From Diploptera punctata (taxonomy: Eukaryota; Arthropoda; Insecta; Blattodea; Blaberidae): DNA of 64,000 nucleotides. The notes below the pieces were generated by a model that did not search any database, was not told where the DNA came from, and saw nothing but the letters and a program-made list of their open reading frames with translations. Position numbers and translations under genes: made by a program. Each line of letters begins with the position of its first letter. The first letter of the stretch is position 1. This document shows, piece by piece, positions 47,060-59,834 of this stretch. The stretch lies in contig JASPKZ010003432.1 in NCBI GenBank assembly GCA_030220185.1, positions 1,612,001-1,676,000 on the forward strand, in the 5' to 3' direction.

Positions 47060-47665
47060 AGCGACGCTATTAGGCCTACTGGAACATTAAACATCCGAAT
47101 TCCTCGTAAAAATGTTAAACTAAAAATAGCCTAGACCTGTATAAAAAAGGTTGTTCTTCCAGTTATACTATATCGATGCGAAACATGACATCTTACTTTA
47201 AAGGGGAGAAAAGATTACGAGTATTTGAGGATAAAGTACTTAGGAAAATGTTTAGACCAAAGAGATGCGAACAGATAGGCAAATGGAGACAATTAGGCCT
47301 AAAGTGAAATATATGATTGCAGTGAAGGACCTGCCTTTGGGCAGAATTACTATGAATGAAATATGATATTTATAGGGAATCAGACACAATAAGAACAGTT
47401 AATCCTCATAGATTTCGATGGGTAGGACATGTGGCACGACTGGAGAATGAAAGAGAGGGAATGGGAAACTTAGTAGGAAAGCCAGAGGGAAACTGCCCAG
47501 TAGGGAAGCCGAGAATGAATTGGGAGAATAGTAGCATTAACCATAAGAAGTAATTTCTGCTGGGAATGGCTGGAAAACAGTAGCTCAGGATAAGAATGTA
47601 GACTTATGGAGATCTTGCCACCACGCGGTCATAAACCTATGAGTTTGATAGTGCCAGTAAGTTAG
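47060..47665 (+). mobile_element. LINE-B copy containing a short SINE-A 3' piece
   Basis: RT part: GVLPVILYRCET-like VVLPVILYRCET at 47145, then RVFEDKVLRKMFRPKR. At 47308-47358 it is interrupted by TGATTGCAGTGAAGGACCTG...GCAGAATTACTATGAATG, the last ~50 bp of SINE-A. It then resumes at DIYRESDTIRTVNPHRFRWV and GKPEGNCPVGKPRMNWENSS. Ends TTTGATAGTGCCAGTAAGTT. Confidence 0.7.
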
Positions 47666-47994
47666 TTATGGATTGATCAACCTGCTGAAGATTTCAAACC
47701 ATTATTTTTATACATCAACATTTTGTTGGTTACGAGTAATACTCGATCAGAAATTCCAAAATGTTAATTGTGCATGACACAAATATCATTGACTGTTTTG
47801 TTCAAAACTAGGCATTGAGTATTGATCAATCCAATGCTTGCCATTTTGAGCGAAATCTCTCGAATCTCTCAGAAATTTTGTCGAAATGAAATTTTCAGAC
47901 CTGATACGTAATTGTTTGGAACTTATCGAACCTGATTTGTAAAATGTTTCTGATTTGTAAGTTACAGAATACAGAACGAGTCGGATCAGGGGGT

Positions 47995-48110
47995 CGCATT
48001 TCAGTCTCGTGTTCCAGAGGGCCGGCTTCAAAACCCTGTGGCGACCAACTGACTGAGGTTCTTTCTGGTTTTCCTCAAGGTAAATACTGAGTTTGAGTTC
48101 CATTACCAAG
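47995..48110 (+). repeat. SINE family E, copy 1
   Basis: CCAGAGGGCCGGCTTCAAAACC (eroded B box), GCGACCAACTGACTGAGGTT and TACTGAGTTTGAGTTCCATT align with the reverse complement of 53018-53168. Confidence 0.5.
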
Positions 48111-48339
48111 AACTATTTTATCATAGGTCTTATTCATCATTAACATCATGAACATATTAAGTTTAGGTGATTTTTCTGAACATGTTCCTAAGCCGCAAAA
48201 TGCCATTGACAGGCGGATCGTTGTTTTTGTTCTCTTCTGCTTCTGAATAATTTGTGCTATCTTGGTACAATAACTTTTTTTAGAAGATTTGTGTCCATTC
48301 GCTGCAAATGATCCTGTACCCATTTCATCATATCCACTA

Positions 48340-48445
48340 CTTCATAATGACTTACGTACCCGGAAGTTCATGGCTGGGAAAATATATGTTCTTCATACAT
48401 CCTTATTTTGAGATGTCTTCCAATAATTCCCTGCTATAAATAATA
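48340..48445 (-). mobile_element. LINE-B end fragment
   Basis: ACCCGGAAGTTCATGGCTGG and TTCTTCATACATCCTTATTT match the LINE-B terminal region. Confidence 0.55.
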
Positions 48446-48871
48446 AGATGTTAGGTGTTAAAAAGAGATCTTTAAATAAGAAAAAGCTACAAAACACAAA
48501 CGGTTGTTGTACCAAAACACTGTTAGAAACACGATAAATTCAATCAAATGATTAGACTATTATATAAATTATGTAACTTATTTTGATGTTATTAATACTC
48601 TTTTTTAAAATTATTTTTGCTAAATAGTAATTTAATTCAATTCATTAAATAGTCTTTTAAAATACCACGAGAGTATTTATATCTTTGGACAACACACTCC
48701 CGTGGCTACGATCCGGTCGGATCGACAAAATTACTCTTCTGGTATTGCTATTGAAAATTTCAGAATTACTAAACCAAAACTACTCATTATTTCTTCTTCA
48801 TCCTATAGGCCTAGTCTACTATTAAGAATCTCCATCTTATCCTATTTTAATTATTGTTTTATTCAACTTTG

Positions 48872-48920
<49 letters not shown>

Positions 48921-49463
48921 TAGGTCTAATAATAATAATGTATCTTACATTCAACCAGAACAAATACTATAATATAAAATACAGATTATATTGATTCATG
49001 TAGGCCTATATATTACAGTATAAATTGTAAAAACATAAATGTACAAATAAAATATATAGGCCTACTAGGCCGATAGCTCGTTTTTATACACTAAGCCTAA
49101 ACAACGACAAAATAATAATAATATGATTAAATAAGAACCATCTATTAGTACAAGCACATTGTGGGGACTTCAGATAAAAAACATATGATCCAAAGTTAAA
49201 GGAAGTATAAATTTATATTTAAGGTCATTAGAATATTATATTTTCTTCTATATGTATTGCTACTTTTCTTCAAAACTGTTTTCAATTTAGACAATCTATT
49301 ATTACCATCATTGTAAATATACATGTAGGCTTAATTGTTGTTCATTAACCATAATTCGTAAAGAAAATAATTGTAGCCTATATACACGCGAGTACGCTAT
49401 GCCTATTGAATGTTTCTGGTTGAATGGTCTTAATTCTGGTGATATAAACAGAGCATTATACTG

Positions 49464-49465
<2 letters not shown>
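48446..49465. other. AT-rich region with (AAT)n at 48871-48917
   Basis: Apart from the microsatellite and several TAGGCCTA motifs nothing was recognised. Confidence 0.5.
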
Positions 49466-49466
<1 letters not shown>

Positions 49467-49534
<68 letters not shown>

Positions 49535-49952
49535 TTTATTATTATTATTAGAAAATTACAAATATATCAAACATTATAACATATGGTGCTGAAGTTTGGC
49601 AAATTCCTACCAAGGGATATGAAAATATTTTTAAGTACGGAAATGGATGTTTTCAGAAGATCAGCTGGAAAATCTAGAATGGATAGAATACGAAATAAAA
49701 AAATAAGGGAAATTATGGATGTAAGATTACAGTGGTACGGCCATGTCAAAAGAATGCCAGAGCAAAGATTGCCTAAAATTGTTACGGAATTGATCCCAAT
49801 GAAAAGAAGGAAGAGAGGAAGACCGAAAAAAAAAACTTGGATAGAAGGGGTACAGAAGATTGGAGGAAGATCAATGGATGGATAGAGAGGAATGGCGTTT
49901 GGTTTCCGGAAGACGGCGGTAGCTGCCATGATACCGGATGATGATGATGACG

Positions 49953-50030
<78 letters not shown>
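49467..50030 (+). mobile_element. LINE 3' fragment bracketed by (ATT)n arrays
   Basis: (ATT)n 49467-49553. Then TYGAEVWQIPTK (frame-shifted to EMDVFRRSAGKSRMDRIRN), IMDVRLQWYGHVKRMPEQRL, PMKRRKRGRPKKKTWIEGVQ and a GATGATGATGATGACGATT end at about 49945. Then (ATT)n to 50030. The RT core is absent, consistent with 5' truncation. Confidence 0.8.
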
Positions 50031-50034
50031 GGGG

Positions 50035-50350
50035 GCACGCCGTAGCGTAGTGGTTAAGGCACTGAGCTACAAACCGGAGGGTCGAGGGTTCAAGTCCCGT
50101 TGGGGTCAGGATTTTTAAACTGACCCAAACCCTCTGGCGGCACTATGGCCCTGGGGTCGACTCAGCCTCTAACGGAAATGAGTACCAGACGCTTGTTCTG
50201 GGGGTAAAGGCGGCCGTCACGCAGGGGTGACAACCTGGCTGACATGAAAGTGCCGATTGTCTAGAAAAAGTGGGAGCCTTAACCTCCTACTACCCCAAGG
50301 GCCTCCGGGCCTGTTGTGGAATCACTTTACTTTACTTTACTTTACTTTAC

Positions 50351-50352
<2 letters not shown>
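50035..50352 (+). repeat. SINE family B, best preserved copy, with (CTTTA)n tail
   Basis: Head GCCGTAGCGTAGTGGTTAAG (A box), B box GAGGGTTCAAGTCCCGTTGG, body GTCGACTCAGCCTCTAACGG and CAGACGCTTGTTCTGGGGGT. End GGGCCTCCGGGCCTGTTGTG, then repeated CTTTA. Flanked by (ATT)n on both sides (to 50030, and 50351-50424). Confidence 0.88.

Positions 50353-50424
<72 letters not shown>
50351..50424. repeat. (ATT)n microsatellite
   Basis: About 24 ATT units following the SINE-B tail. Confidence 0.95.
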
Positions 50425-50764
50425 TCTATTTCTATTACTCGATGTCAAAATTATTGTTATAAAATTTACGCTTATTTGACTAAACTGTAAGAGTTGGATG
50501 GCACATGAGGGGTCTGGAAAGAAGAAGTTTGACTGAAGTACTGTACGCCATGTTTCACGCTTCGGTCCGAAACAACATGAGGGGGAGGGATTACTCAGTT
50601 GTGGAAGTTCTCCTGAAATCCCAGCCACCCACAAAACTCATCCGACGTCGTAAATTACTTGTGGCTTAACGTCCTTTCTAGAAACGGGCTGCCTCTTGCT
50701 AACAAACTCCCTTTTTGAAGTCATCTCTTGCAATCCAAGTCAAACTTTAGTCCTTATTACACAC

Positions 50765-50800
50765 AGGGTGTTCCAAAAGTTTTTTTTTTCAAATCACAAA
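50765..50800. repeat. Solitary mariner-type terminal repeat?
   Basis: CAGGGTGTTCCAAAAGTTTT resembles the termini of DUF4817/IS630-type transposons of insects. The second end was not found. Confidence 0.35.
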
Positions 50801-50854
50801 AGATACTTTCCAGAGCAACTATGAAAAATTTAGGAAAAAATAATTTATCTCCTA

Positions 50855-50960
50855 CTAAAACTAACACAATTGAATCCTGAGCTTCATAGCCGCGCGGACT
50901 TAAGAGCTCCATACTTCCTTATCCTTAGCTAATATTTTTTTCAAACACTAGTTACAGGCA
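50855..50960 (-). mobile_element. LINE-B end fragment
   Basis: AGCTTCATAGCCGCGCGGAC, TTAAGAGCTCCATACTTCCT and CTTAGCTAATATTTT match the LINE-B terminal region. Confidence 0.65.
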
Positions 50961-50984
50961 ATAACTCATCCATTTAATCGTGTT

Positions 50985-51240
50985 TGGTATTATTCTCCAG
51001 CCGCTTCGGTAGACCCGCGGCTGTCCCGGCAGGAATCTCAGGTTCGAATCGTGGCAGTTCCGGAGGGATATTGATAGTGGGCCACACCAGGACTTTTGGG
51101 TTTTTCGGGATTCTCCCGTTTCACGAATGTCATCCCATGAACACTCTCCACTCCTCTTCCCTTGTACATCATGTAATTTCTTCTTCTTTCATTCGTTTCA
51201 CATCACCGTTCACCTCATATGTTAGGTAAAATAGTCTGAT
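50985..51240 (+). repeat. Putative tRNA-derived SINE
   Basis: B-box-like CAGGTTCGAATCGTGGCAG, then a 'GGGATATTGATAGTGGGCCA' body and a pyrimidine-rich end (CTCCACTCCTCTTCCCTTGT). Only one copy in the window. Confidence 0.4.
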
Positions 51241-52025
51241 TTAACAAACCACAGGTGTTTAAAATATGTAACCTAGTTGTGGTGATATAATAGGAGATAC
51301 TCATGTATTTCCTCATGACTCCGAGGCTATGTGTCAACTTAATAGAACCAAAGGACAGTTGTAGTCCCTCCTCGAGCTCGTAGGCCCTCCCCAAATGAAA
51401 TGGGGATATGAGTCATGTGTGGATTCTTGATGTACCTATGTCGAAACCAGAAATATCAGTACATACTACATAACACCGGAGTGCATATTTCATTTCACTC
51501 ATTCCATAAATCAGAAAATCGAAAAAGATATTTCAAGTCGTAGTGTTACGAGAATTATTTTTACTGCCGCATGTTTACCACTGTGATGTAGCTCCCTTCA
51601 TTCGTATGTCTGTTTATCTTTCTTTTTTATCAAAATACATTCTTAAGCAATTTATTATCTAATTCTAATTTTATCTTAGTCTACTTTCTTAAAGTAAGAT
51701 ACTTGTTTCGCATCCACATATTATAATTGGAAGAATCACCGTTTCATATTAGTTTAACTTTTTTTTAGAGATTTTGGATAGCAAAGTCCCTATAATGAAT
51801 AATGACTTGCGTTTCCAGAGTTGAGTCTATGTTAAATGTCCGTCACTTCTTCAAAATATCCCTCATTTGTTAAGTTTCCATTCCCCCAGCTTCTAGAAGA
51901 AAAGTTGTCTAGGGCCTATGTTTCCCCAGGATATGAGCAATTCAAACGACTTTCACTCTTATTTTCTTTATACGTACATTTGTATTCTGTATGTACGGAA
52001 ATGCTCATATAGAGCGTAGATTCAT
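51241..52025. other. No recognised feature
   Basis: Mixed AT-rich sequence; possible faint LINE remnants near 51640-51890 that I cannot support. Confidence 0.35.
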
Positions 52026-52028
52026 ATT

Positions 52029-52778
52029 TTATCATAAGTAATGCCACGAGTAATTTCCAAATTATCGACAAATTCACGACTCACGAAGAGAGCAGCAAAT
52101 TTATCTAGAGAATTTGGAAATCAAGAGTGGCATTTGTTAGGACTATTTAACGAATAAAATTAAGCTGTTTACTCACAAATAATTATCTAAATATAGTTAT
52201 TTTAAATATTTATATATTTATATATTTAATGTAAACGGCGATGTTTGAAAACAAATGAGAAACGTTTGTTATGCTTCATTTGTTCATCACTGAAACCAGA
52301 TCATATTATTTATTGTCAAAGAATCGCAATATTGTAAGAATACACCCTAGTGGAGAAAAAATGAAACACGTCAAACTGTTTATAACCAACATTATATGTT
52401 ATTAATTAATTTCTGATATCCTATGATGTAAACTATATTTTGTCTGAAACGTAAATTCCTGGGAAATAATACGTTTAAGAAAGTGCAAACAGTGGTTTCT
52501 TTTTATTGTGGTATAATCAATTACTACGAATGTTTTTCTATTATATCACTGCAAGCCGTATCTGTTTACAATCTGGTAGCCTATTTCTTAGAGAATCAGT
52601 CACTGTACATTAATGCTATGGCCTATTCAGAATGTTAAAAAGGAGGAGCTTGTTTTTAAAGTGATGCAATTAAACTGATAAAATAAAGGTGACAAACGAC
52701 TGTGATTGGTTGTAAATCAAAATTCATTGAAATGTGATTGGTCATTTACTCCCATTTGGAGCATGAGATGAATAGTCG
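52029..52778. mobile_element. Repeat R2, copy 2
   Basis: Same order as 34376-35135: ATCATAAGTAATGCCACGAG, foldback, GTAAACGGCGATGTTTGAAA, TAGTGGAGAAAAAATGAAAC, AAAGTGCAAACAGTGGTTTC, and a GAGATGAATAGTCG end. Indels disrupt the reading frame that is open in copy 1. Confidence 0.72.
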
Positions 52779-53017
52779 ATAAAATTCCAGATATTGTTCA
52801 GTGATTTTTCTGAATGCATTGATATAAGGAGTCCATAGTTTCCGGTTACTTATAAAAAATTAAAGTTTGATATAAAAGTAGCCTATTAAATAATATTAAT
52901 TAGGCTGATTGTAGTAAATAAATAGCGAACAAATATCGTCTGTTTATTTCATTTGTTTGTATTTCTATTTTATAGCCTATTTCAATTAACTTATATTGTG
53001 AAATGTAAAAATGAGTC

Positions 53018-53168
53018 CTGGTAATGAAATTCCAACCCAGTATTTGCTTGACGATTGAGAGAAACCAGAAAAAAAAACCTCAGTCAGGTTGGTCGATATC
53101 AGGATTTTAATCCGGAACCTTCCGAATACGAGGCCCGAACACTACTGCTTGAGCCAACTCACTCGGTA
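53018..53168 (-). repeat. SINE family E, copy 2
   Basis: The minus strand has GAGTGAGTTGGCTCAAGCAG (A-box region), GGTTCCGGATTAAAATCCTG (eroded B box) and CGACCAACCTGACTGAGGTT. Confidence 0.55.
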
Positions 53169-53409
53169 TTATTACAATATATTATGTAATTCAACACAAA
53201 TTTAAGTAATTTCTTCGTTAGTTTTCTATTGTTCCATTAAAAATAGTAAATGAATTAAAGCGATGTATCTTATAGGTTACATTGCTAATTTAAGGGTTGA
53301 AGTTATTCACTATAGGTCCTAAGTATTACTGACGATTTCTCAGTAACTAATCTTTTTTTTTTTAATTTGCTTTCTTTGTCGTTTTCTTTAGTTTACACTG
53401 TTTTTCCTT

Positions 53410-53560
53410 TTTATCTTATTCACACATACAAACACTAGACAGGACACACACCCAGACCCAAGGTGGAAATTTAAAATCCCCTACCCCGCAGGGAATCGAA
53501 CCCAGGTCGCCGGAGTGGAAGGTAGGGACTCTACCGACTACGCCACGGCGACGGACAAAA
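53410..53560 (-). repeat. tRNA-derived SINE, family F
   Basis: On the minus strand GCCGTGGCGTAGTCGGTAGA (A box), CTGGGTTCGATTCCCTGCGG (good B box), then a TGGGTCTGGGTGTGTGTCCT body. It could instead be a tRNA pseudogene, but the non-tRNA body favours a SINE. Confidence 0.65.
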
Positions 53561-53969
53561 ATGTTCCCCCATGGAGACGCGAACCAATCATGAAGTTTTG
53601 CAACGGGAAACAAGTGATAGATCCTACAACACTGTTCCAGAAACGTTCCAGTTCTACAATTTGGTGTAGGCCTATGGATGGTATATAATATTGAGCGGCG
53701 AATAACTAATTAGATGTGAAGTGGAACGTAATAAGAAATTAAATTCTTAAAATTATCCACCATATCTATCATTGACTACTTCCGGGTATCAAGATGTCTA
53801 TATCTGAGTTTTTAAAACATGAAAGCTGTTATATAACCTATTATCTATTCCAGAAACTCTCTAGTGTTTAGTGACTGGGATTGGGGATATTATACTATAT
53901 TTAACAGCGAAAACGTATTAGATGGACAAAAGAACGTAATATTTATCCTTTACAAATTAACATAAAAAT

Positions 53970-54285
53970 AATATGTAATAAAATACTAGACATCCTAGGT
54001 TCCACATATCAAAGCACTCACCAATATCCTTGAACAACTACCTAATTCATTTCCATACTGTATACTTACATTTAGAAGAGTAAAAATAAGGAAATGCTCT
54101 TACATTTATGATCACTGTAAATACATAGTCAATGTGTAATAAGATACCGACATTCTAGGTTCCACATATCAAAACACTCAGGCAATATCCCTGAAGAACT
54201 ATCTAATTCGTTTCCTGTGTATTTACATTTAGAAGAGTAAAAATAAAAAAGTGTTTTTATATGTATGATCACACTAAATACATAA
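53970..54285. repeat. Tandem duplication, two units of about 160 bp
   Basis: Units start near 53970 and 54131 and share CTAGGTTCCACATATCAAA, ACATTTAGAAGAGTAAAAAT and ATGATCAC. They differ by substitutions and small indels. Confidence 0.85.
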
Positions 54286-54616
54286 TTCATATTGTTTCAA
54301 TCTTAGTGCTCTTATATAACTCTCTATGTTCTTGAAATAAAAACTGTTTATTTATCTTGCACATTTTTTCTACATTTTCAAGTTATATCGATATCTAGAT
54401 TTATTTATATAAATTACAGAACCGATGTTTAATTAATAGGCCTATTTCAATTCAGATAATATATTCTTAAGAACATCTTTATATTTCTGAAAATTTCAAA
54501 AATATGTCCATTTAATTAGGAAGTTTAAAAATGTTAACTTTATTCTAAAAATATTAACTTGACAGCATTGGACTGTAATGGTACAATAGCCTATATACTG
54601 AAAAATGAAAAAAATA

Positions 54617-54619
<3 letters not shown>

Positions 54620-54662
<43 letters not shown>
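54620..54662. repeat. (AT)n microsatellite, insertion site of the RTE-like element
   Basis: About 42 bp of AT, continued by ACATTT up to the LINE 5' end. Confidence 0.95.
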
Positions 54663-54666
<4 letters not shown>

Positions 54667-54668
54667 TT

Positions 54669-57600
54669 GGGGTGTAAGAGGTAGTGATGTGCATTCTATA
54701 ACCTCTCCTACCTAATTCTCAACCTCACCTGCGCGTGGTACACCCTGCTTTTAACTAACGAGGTAATGGGGACCGAGTCACGGCGGTATAACCGTTCCAT
54801 CGAATATGGAGGAAATTCCATATTTTGAACGCCTGACTAGAGGCTATAAGGTAGCAGCCCTACCACTAGTCTTGCTCTGCGGATGGTTGGTAACCAACCC
54901 AGGGGACTTCCTACTACTCGAAGAAACTTAAGCAAAGACTGGACTGATCACACTGATGACGACAAAGCAAGAAATAGGTTAATGATTAGGATCTCAAGTT
55001 GCAACATGGAATGTGAGAGGAATAACACATAAAGAAGAAGAGTTAGAAGTAGAGTTAGACAAAAGAAAAATTGACATTGCCATTATTTCGGAAACAAAAA
55101 AGAAGAACAAAGGATCAGAAGAATTAGGAAAATATGTAATGATTTATTCTGGAGTTCCAGCAGAGAACTGGGCATCATCAGGAGTCGCAATTTTAATAAG
55201 GAAAAATTTGCAACACAACATTTTATATTACCAATGGATTTCCCCAAAAATTGTAACAGTTAGAATAAACATTTTAGGACATAATTTGAATATAATTGGA
55301 ATTTATGCCCCTGTAGAAGGAAACGATTCAGAACCATAGAATTTTATGATATTTTACAAGAAACCATTGACAAAGTAAATAAACAAGATTATCTCATAAT
55401 TGCTGGTGATTTTAATGCAAGAGTCGGAAATCAACCGATAAGAGAATGCATTGGATCAGAAGGAGAACCAACTTGCAACAATAATGGTAAACTGCTAATA
55501 GATTTTTGCATATTCAATAATTTAAGAATCACAAACTCCTTCTTCAGACACAAGAAAATACACAAATATACATGGGCAGCAAGGGGATCAAAGTCTATAA
55601 TAGATTATGTACTAATTAATAATAAATTTAAAAAGTCTGTAAATGACACTAGAATATACAGAGGAAGTGAAATTGATAGTGACCATTTTCTTGTTGAAAG
55701 CAAAATAAAATTATATCACAAACACATCAGCACAAGAAAATACAAGCAGACAGTACAAAATAAGACACCAAAAAGTTTAAAATTCACTTATTGGAAGACC
55801 AAAGTACACAAATATTATATCAAACTAGAATAAAGAATAAACTTAAAACAAGCACGGGCGATATTGAAGAGGACTGGATAAATCTAAAACAAGCAATCAT
55901 GGAAGCAGCTTATGAGAGTCTCGGATATAAACAAATCAAAAACAAAAGAGATTACGAACTTGGAATCCCGAATTAAAAGAAAATATTGAACAAAAGAAAA
56001 AAGCCTATAAAGTGTATTTACAAACTAAACAAGAGGAACATTATACAGAATATAAAAAACTCAGAGCTAAGGTTCGTAAATTGTCTAGAAAATACAGAAG
56101 GGATGATTGGGATAAATTTGTAAATCCTTAGAACGTGATATTACAGGAGCACAAAGACAGGGATTTAAAATATTCAAAAAATTACAGATGGAAACAAAAG
56201 ACAAAATTAATGTTAATCTGATACCAAAACAAGACTGGATTACTTACTACAAAAATCTTTGGTCAGAACCGAACACTCACACTGAAAAATTACTTCGAAT
56301 TTGACTTGTGAAAATGAAATAGAAAAACCAGACATAACAATGGACGAACTAGAAGAAGTTTTAAAGAAGGCCAGAACAGGAAAAGTCCAGGTTTAGATGA
56401 TTTAAATTTAGAACTTTTTAAGTATGGAGGAACTGCCTTGAAAGAGAAACTATTAGAACTTTTTAACAATATTTGGCATTGTCTTAATATTCCAACGGAT
56501 TGGGAAACGGGTCTAGTATTAATATACATAAAAAAGGTCAGAAAAACAAATGTGATAACTACCGAGGCATTACCTTACTCCCAACTGCATCTAAATTATA
56601 TGCCAACATAATTAAAAATAAGTTATCAGTAAGTACTGAAACATTTTTGGAAGAAGAACAATGTGGATTTAGAAAAGGGAGGAGCACTATAGATGCATAT
56701 TTACCCTGCAACAAATTATGGAAAAAAGGAGAGAATTTAATCTCCCACTGTACATACTATTTATAGATTATGAAAAGGCATATGATAATGTAAACCGAGA
56801 TAAACTTTGGCAGATACTGCATGAAGAACATATACACTCACATGTAATACGAGCCATACAAAGCTTATATCAAAATTCTAAAATCAAAATTAAATTACCA
56901 GATGGAGAAATTACAGAACACATAAACACAGGCAAAGGTGTTCGACAAGGATGTGGACTATCTCCACTCTTATTTAATATATATATTAACAGAATAGTGC
57001 AAGAATGGAAACAAACAGTAAACAGTGGAATTTCAATAACTAGGAATAAAATAATTCAAACAATATTATATGCTGATGATCAAATAATATTATCAGATTC
57101 CGAAGAGTAGCTTACAAATAGCAGCATATCAATTATTCAAATTGCCAGCAAATATAATATGAAAATTTCCACATCAAAATCCAAAACAATGGCAATGTGT
57201 GGAAAAAACATACAACGGGTGAAAATTGAGATTGATGAAAAATTATAGAACAAGTGTCAGATTTCTCTTACTTAGGAAGTGTATTTGCAGAGTATAAGAG
57301 TGACATTGATTCAAAATTACAAAAATATAATAAAATGAATGGGGTATACGAAGACATTTTGGTAAACAGATGAGGACAGAGACAAAACTAAGATTACATA
57401 ACGTCACATCAAAAGCTGCTCTAAAATACGGAAGTGAAATTTGGATTTTAAATAAAAGAAACTCTCATAAACTTCAAGTAAGCCAAATGCGCTTCTTACG
57501 ATCATTGTTAGGAGTTAATAGACTGGATCACCAAAGGAACACTACTATCAGAGGAAAACTTGGAGTAGCAAGTTTAAATGAAGATATCCAAAAATACCAA

Positions 57601-57787
57601 CAAGAATGGAAAAATCATCTGAGAAGAATGGCAAGAAATAGACTTCCAAAATTGGCATTCCAATATACCCCAACTGGACATAGGGACCAAGGAAGACCAA
57701 AACATCGGTGGAAAGATCAAGACCATCTTCGCTAGGTTTACCGTACAGGCCACATGGCCTAAAACGAATTTGTTCATGATGATGATG
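54669..57787 (+). mobile_element. Near full-length RTE-like non-LTR retrotransposon with target duplication
   Basis: It begins GGGGTGTAAGAGGTAGTGAT, with a GC-richer 5' UTR of about 330 bp. Endonuclease: VATWNVRGITHKEEELEVEL (55003), IIAGDFNARVGNQPI, YTWAARGSKSIIDYVLIN, IDSDHFLVESK (SDH). RT: NCDNYRGITLLPTASKLYAN, ILFIDYEKAYDNVNRDKLW, GVRQGCGLSPLLFNIYIN, ILYADDQIILS (YADD 57069-57080). Tail: LKYGSEIWILNKRN to GHRDQGRPKHRW, then TGATGATGATGATGAT. ATATATATACATTT occurs at 54655-54668 and 57788-57801 as target duplication. Frameshifts at about 55325, 55780, 55970, 56390, 56500 and 57240, plus stops, make it inactive. It shares layout with the element at 25165 but is clearly diverged from it. Confidence 0.88.
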
Positions 57788-57801
57788 ATATATATACATT
57801 T

Positions 57802-59830
57802 TCATATTAGTGTGACTTATCCCATTTTCTTGAACTTCTGAATTAAATTTAAAATTAAAAAGGGTTGATATAAGTGTTTGATAGTAAAAGAAATAAAAAA
57901 AATAAAAAATCCGTTTGAACCATGATATTTAACAAGATGTTAAACTGGTGTATCGTGCATAATAGAAGCGAGCGAAGGAGGTTTTTTTTTAATGTTCAAG
58001 TTACGAGTTAAGTTAATGTACCTATAATTTCTGGATTACATTTGTTAAATAAAAAATTGTGATCGTTCCAACATGAACTTCTTTTTTTCTTATAGGATGT
58101 CCAGACGATAGCCAAGTTCTCTTCATGTAGGCTATATCATATCATACCGCATCATATATAACATCTTTGATCCTTTAAACCATTATTGAATGTTTGGTAC
58201 TTTACCATTTGTGTATATACTACTTTATCCTTTATATCTTGACAATTTATTTAATGTTGAATTTCAGATTCAATGATTTACATACACTGTAGACCCAGTG
58301 ACACGATGAACTATATTGTTGGAAAAAATAAATGTAAAATATTGAGTCAACAAATGTAATGCAGAAAACCGGGATATTACTTGGAGTTTTGTAATTAGCA
58401 AGTAATTAATTAAATAAATCTCAGGCTCCATGCACACCGTTCTATTATTACATTCGAAGTCACTGGTTCTCGTTATAACCTGTGATTTACAAACTCAGCT
58501 ACACCAGAGAAATAAATAAATCCTAACTAAATTGTATTAAAATAAAAATAATTTATTCTAATTTAATTAATTTTATATAGTAAGAACTATCAGCAATATT
58601 TTTGTGAAAAATTGTAACCCGAGAAAATTATATTGGTAAATCTGGATTTAGGTAATATTTATATAATACTATATTATTTTTTCTACTTACAAATAAAAAC
58701 TCATAGTTTTTTAGTATTTTTGTATACGTCTGGACTTATTCGGGAAATTATCATCTTCTCTTTTTCAATTAGATTCCAAATGCAAAATCAAAAGGGGTAT
58801 GATTCGTTTTAACTAAGCAAGAAGTTAATCATACCAAGGCTAAAGGAACTGTTTAAAAATTAATAATACATAAGTGGAGTTTGACAATCTAGTATAGGCC
58901 TAACATTGTTAATAAATCTCTGTATCCGTAAATAAACAAAATAAGTTACATCTTGGCAGCGAATAAAATGCAGTGTTAATACATTTTTGCCTTGACTGTA
59001 TATCTCTCACTACCCAAACCGATATTCCCCACTTTTCCTCATTTTCAACAAATCAGTTTAATTGCCATATAGCTTGAATTGAGTTGGTTATCACTAGCAA
59101 AACAATGCGAAGTAATAACCAATAAAAACAATGGTGGTGTAATTGAATCCTTCCAAGCGTACAACTGAATCACTGGATCATGGAAAATCACAGCACAGCG
59201 TGACTAGAGAGGAGCTTTACAACATAAAATTCTAGCCAATGCGCAGCATGACTGCATTTTGTTCTCAACCAAGTTATAATTATAGTCCTATATATGATAT
59301 ATCAATGACTGAATATTTTATATTTCTTATTATTTAATCTTCAATTTTCTAATTGATTTATTTTCTAGTTAACATAAAATTAGTCAACAAAATACGAGCA
59401 GAATTTTCAACTTTTTTATAATTGTAGGAAAGTAAAAAAACCCTTAAAAAGGATGTAAACTTTATTTTCTGGGAATGTGATTTTAAAACTTTACAATGAA
59501 TGTAATATTCACTGTTATTTATACGTTCTTCCCTAATTTACTCAGTGAGTAGCCTAGTTGGGATGTTACTAAGTATGTGGCATCATTTACCGCTTGATAT
59601 TGCTTTTCTATAAGAGAGTTTTCCATCTAAAAAATATAATACCTTTTTAAATATCTTATAAAATTACAAAAATAATACCGGAAAGGTAACATCTTCTTCA
59701 ACTTAGCTATTTTTTAAACAGTACTCTAACAACTTTCAGATGATGATGGAATTAGTTCCAAAAGACTTGAAGTTAAAAAAAATAACCCAGTTGTAACTGA
59801 TATCTTAACGAAATTTGATTATATGTTTTA
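57802..59830. other. No recognised feature (about 2 kb)
   Basis: AT-rich, with no tRNA-like boxes, TIRs or RT motifs noticed. It is the longest stretch without a recognised element. Confidence 0.4.
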
Positions 59831-59834
59831 ATAG

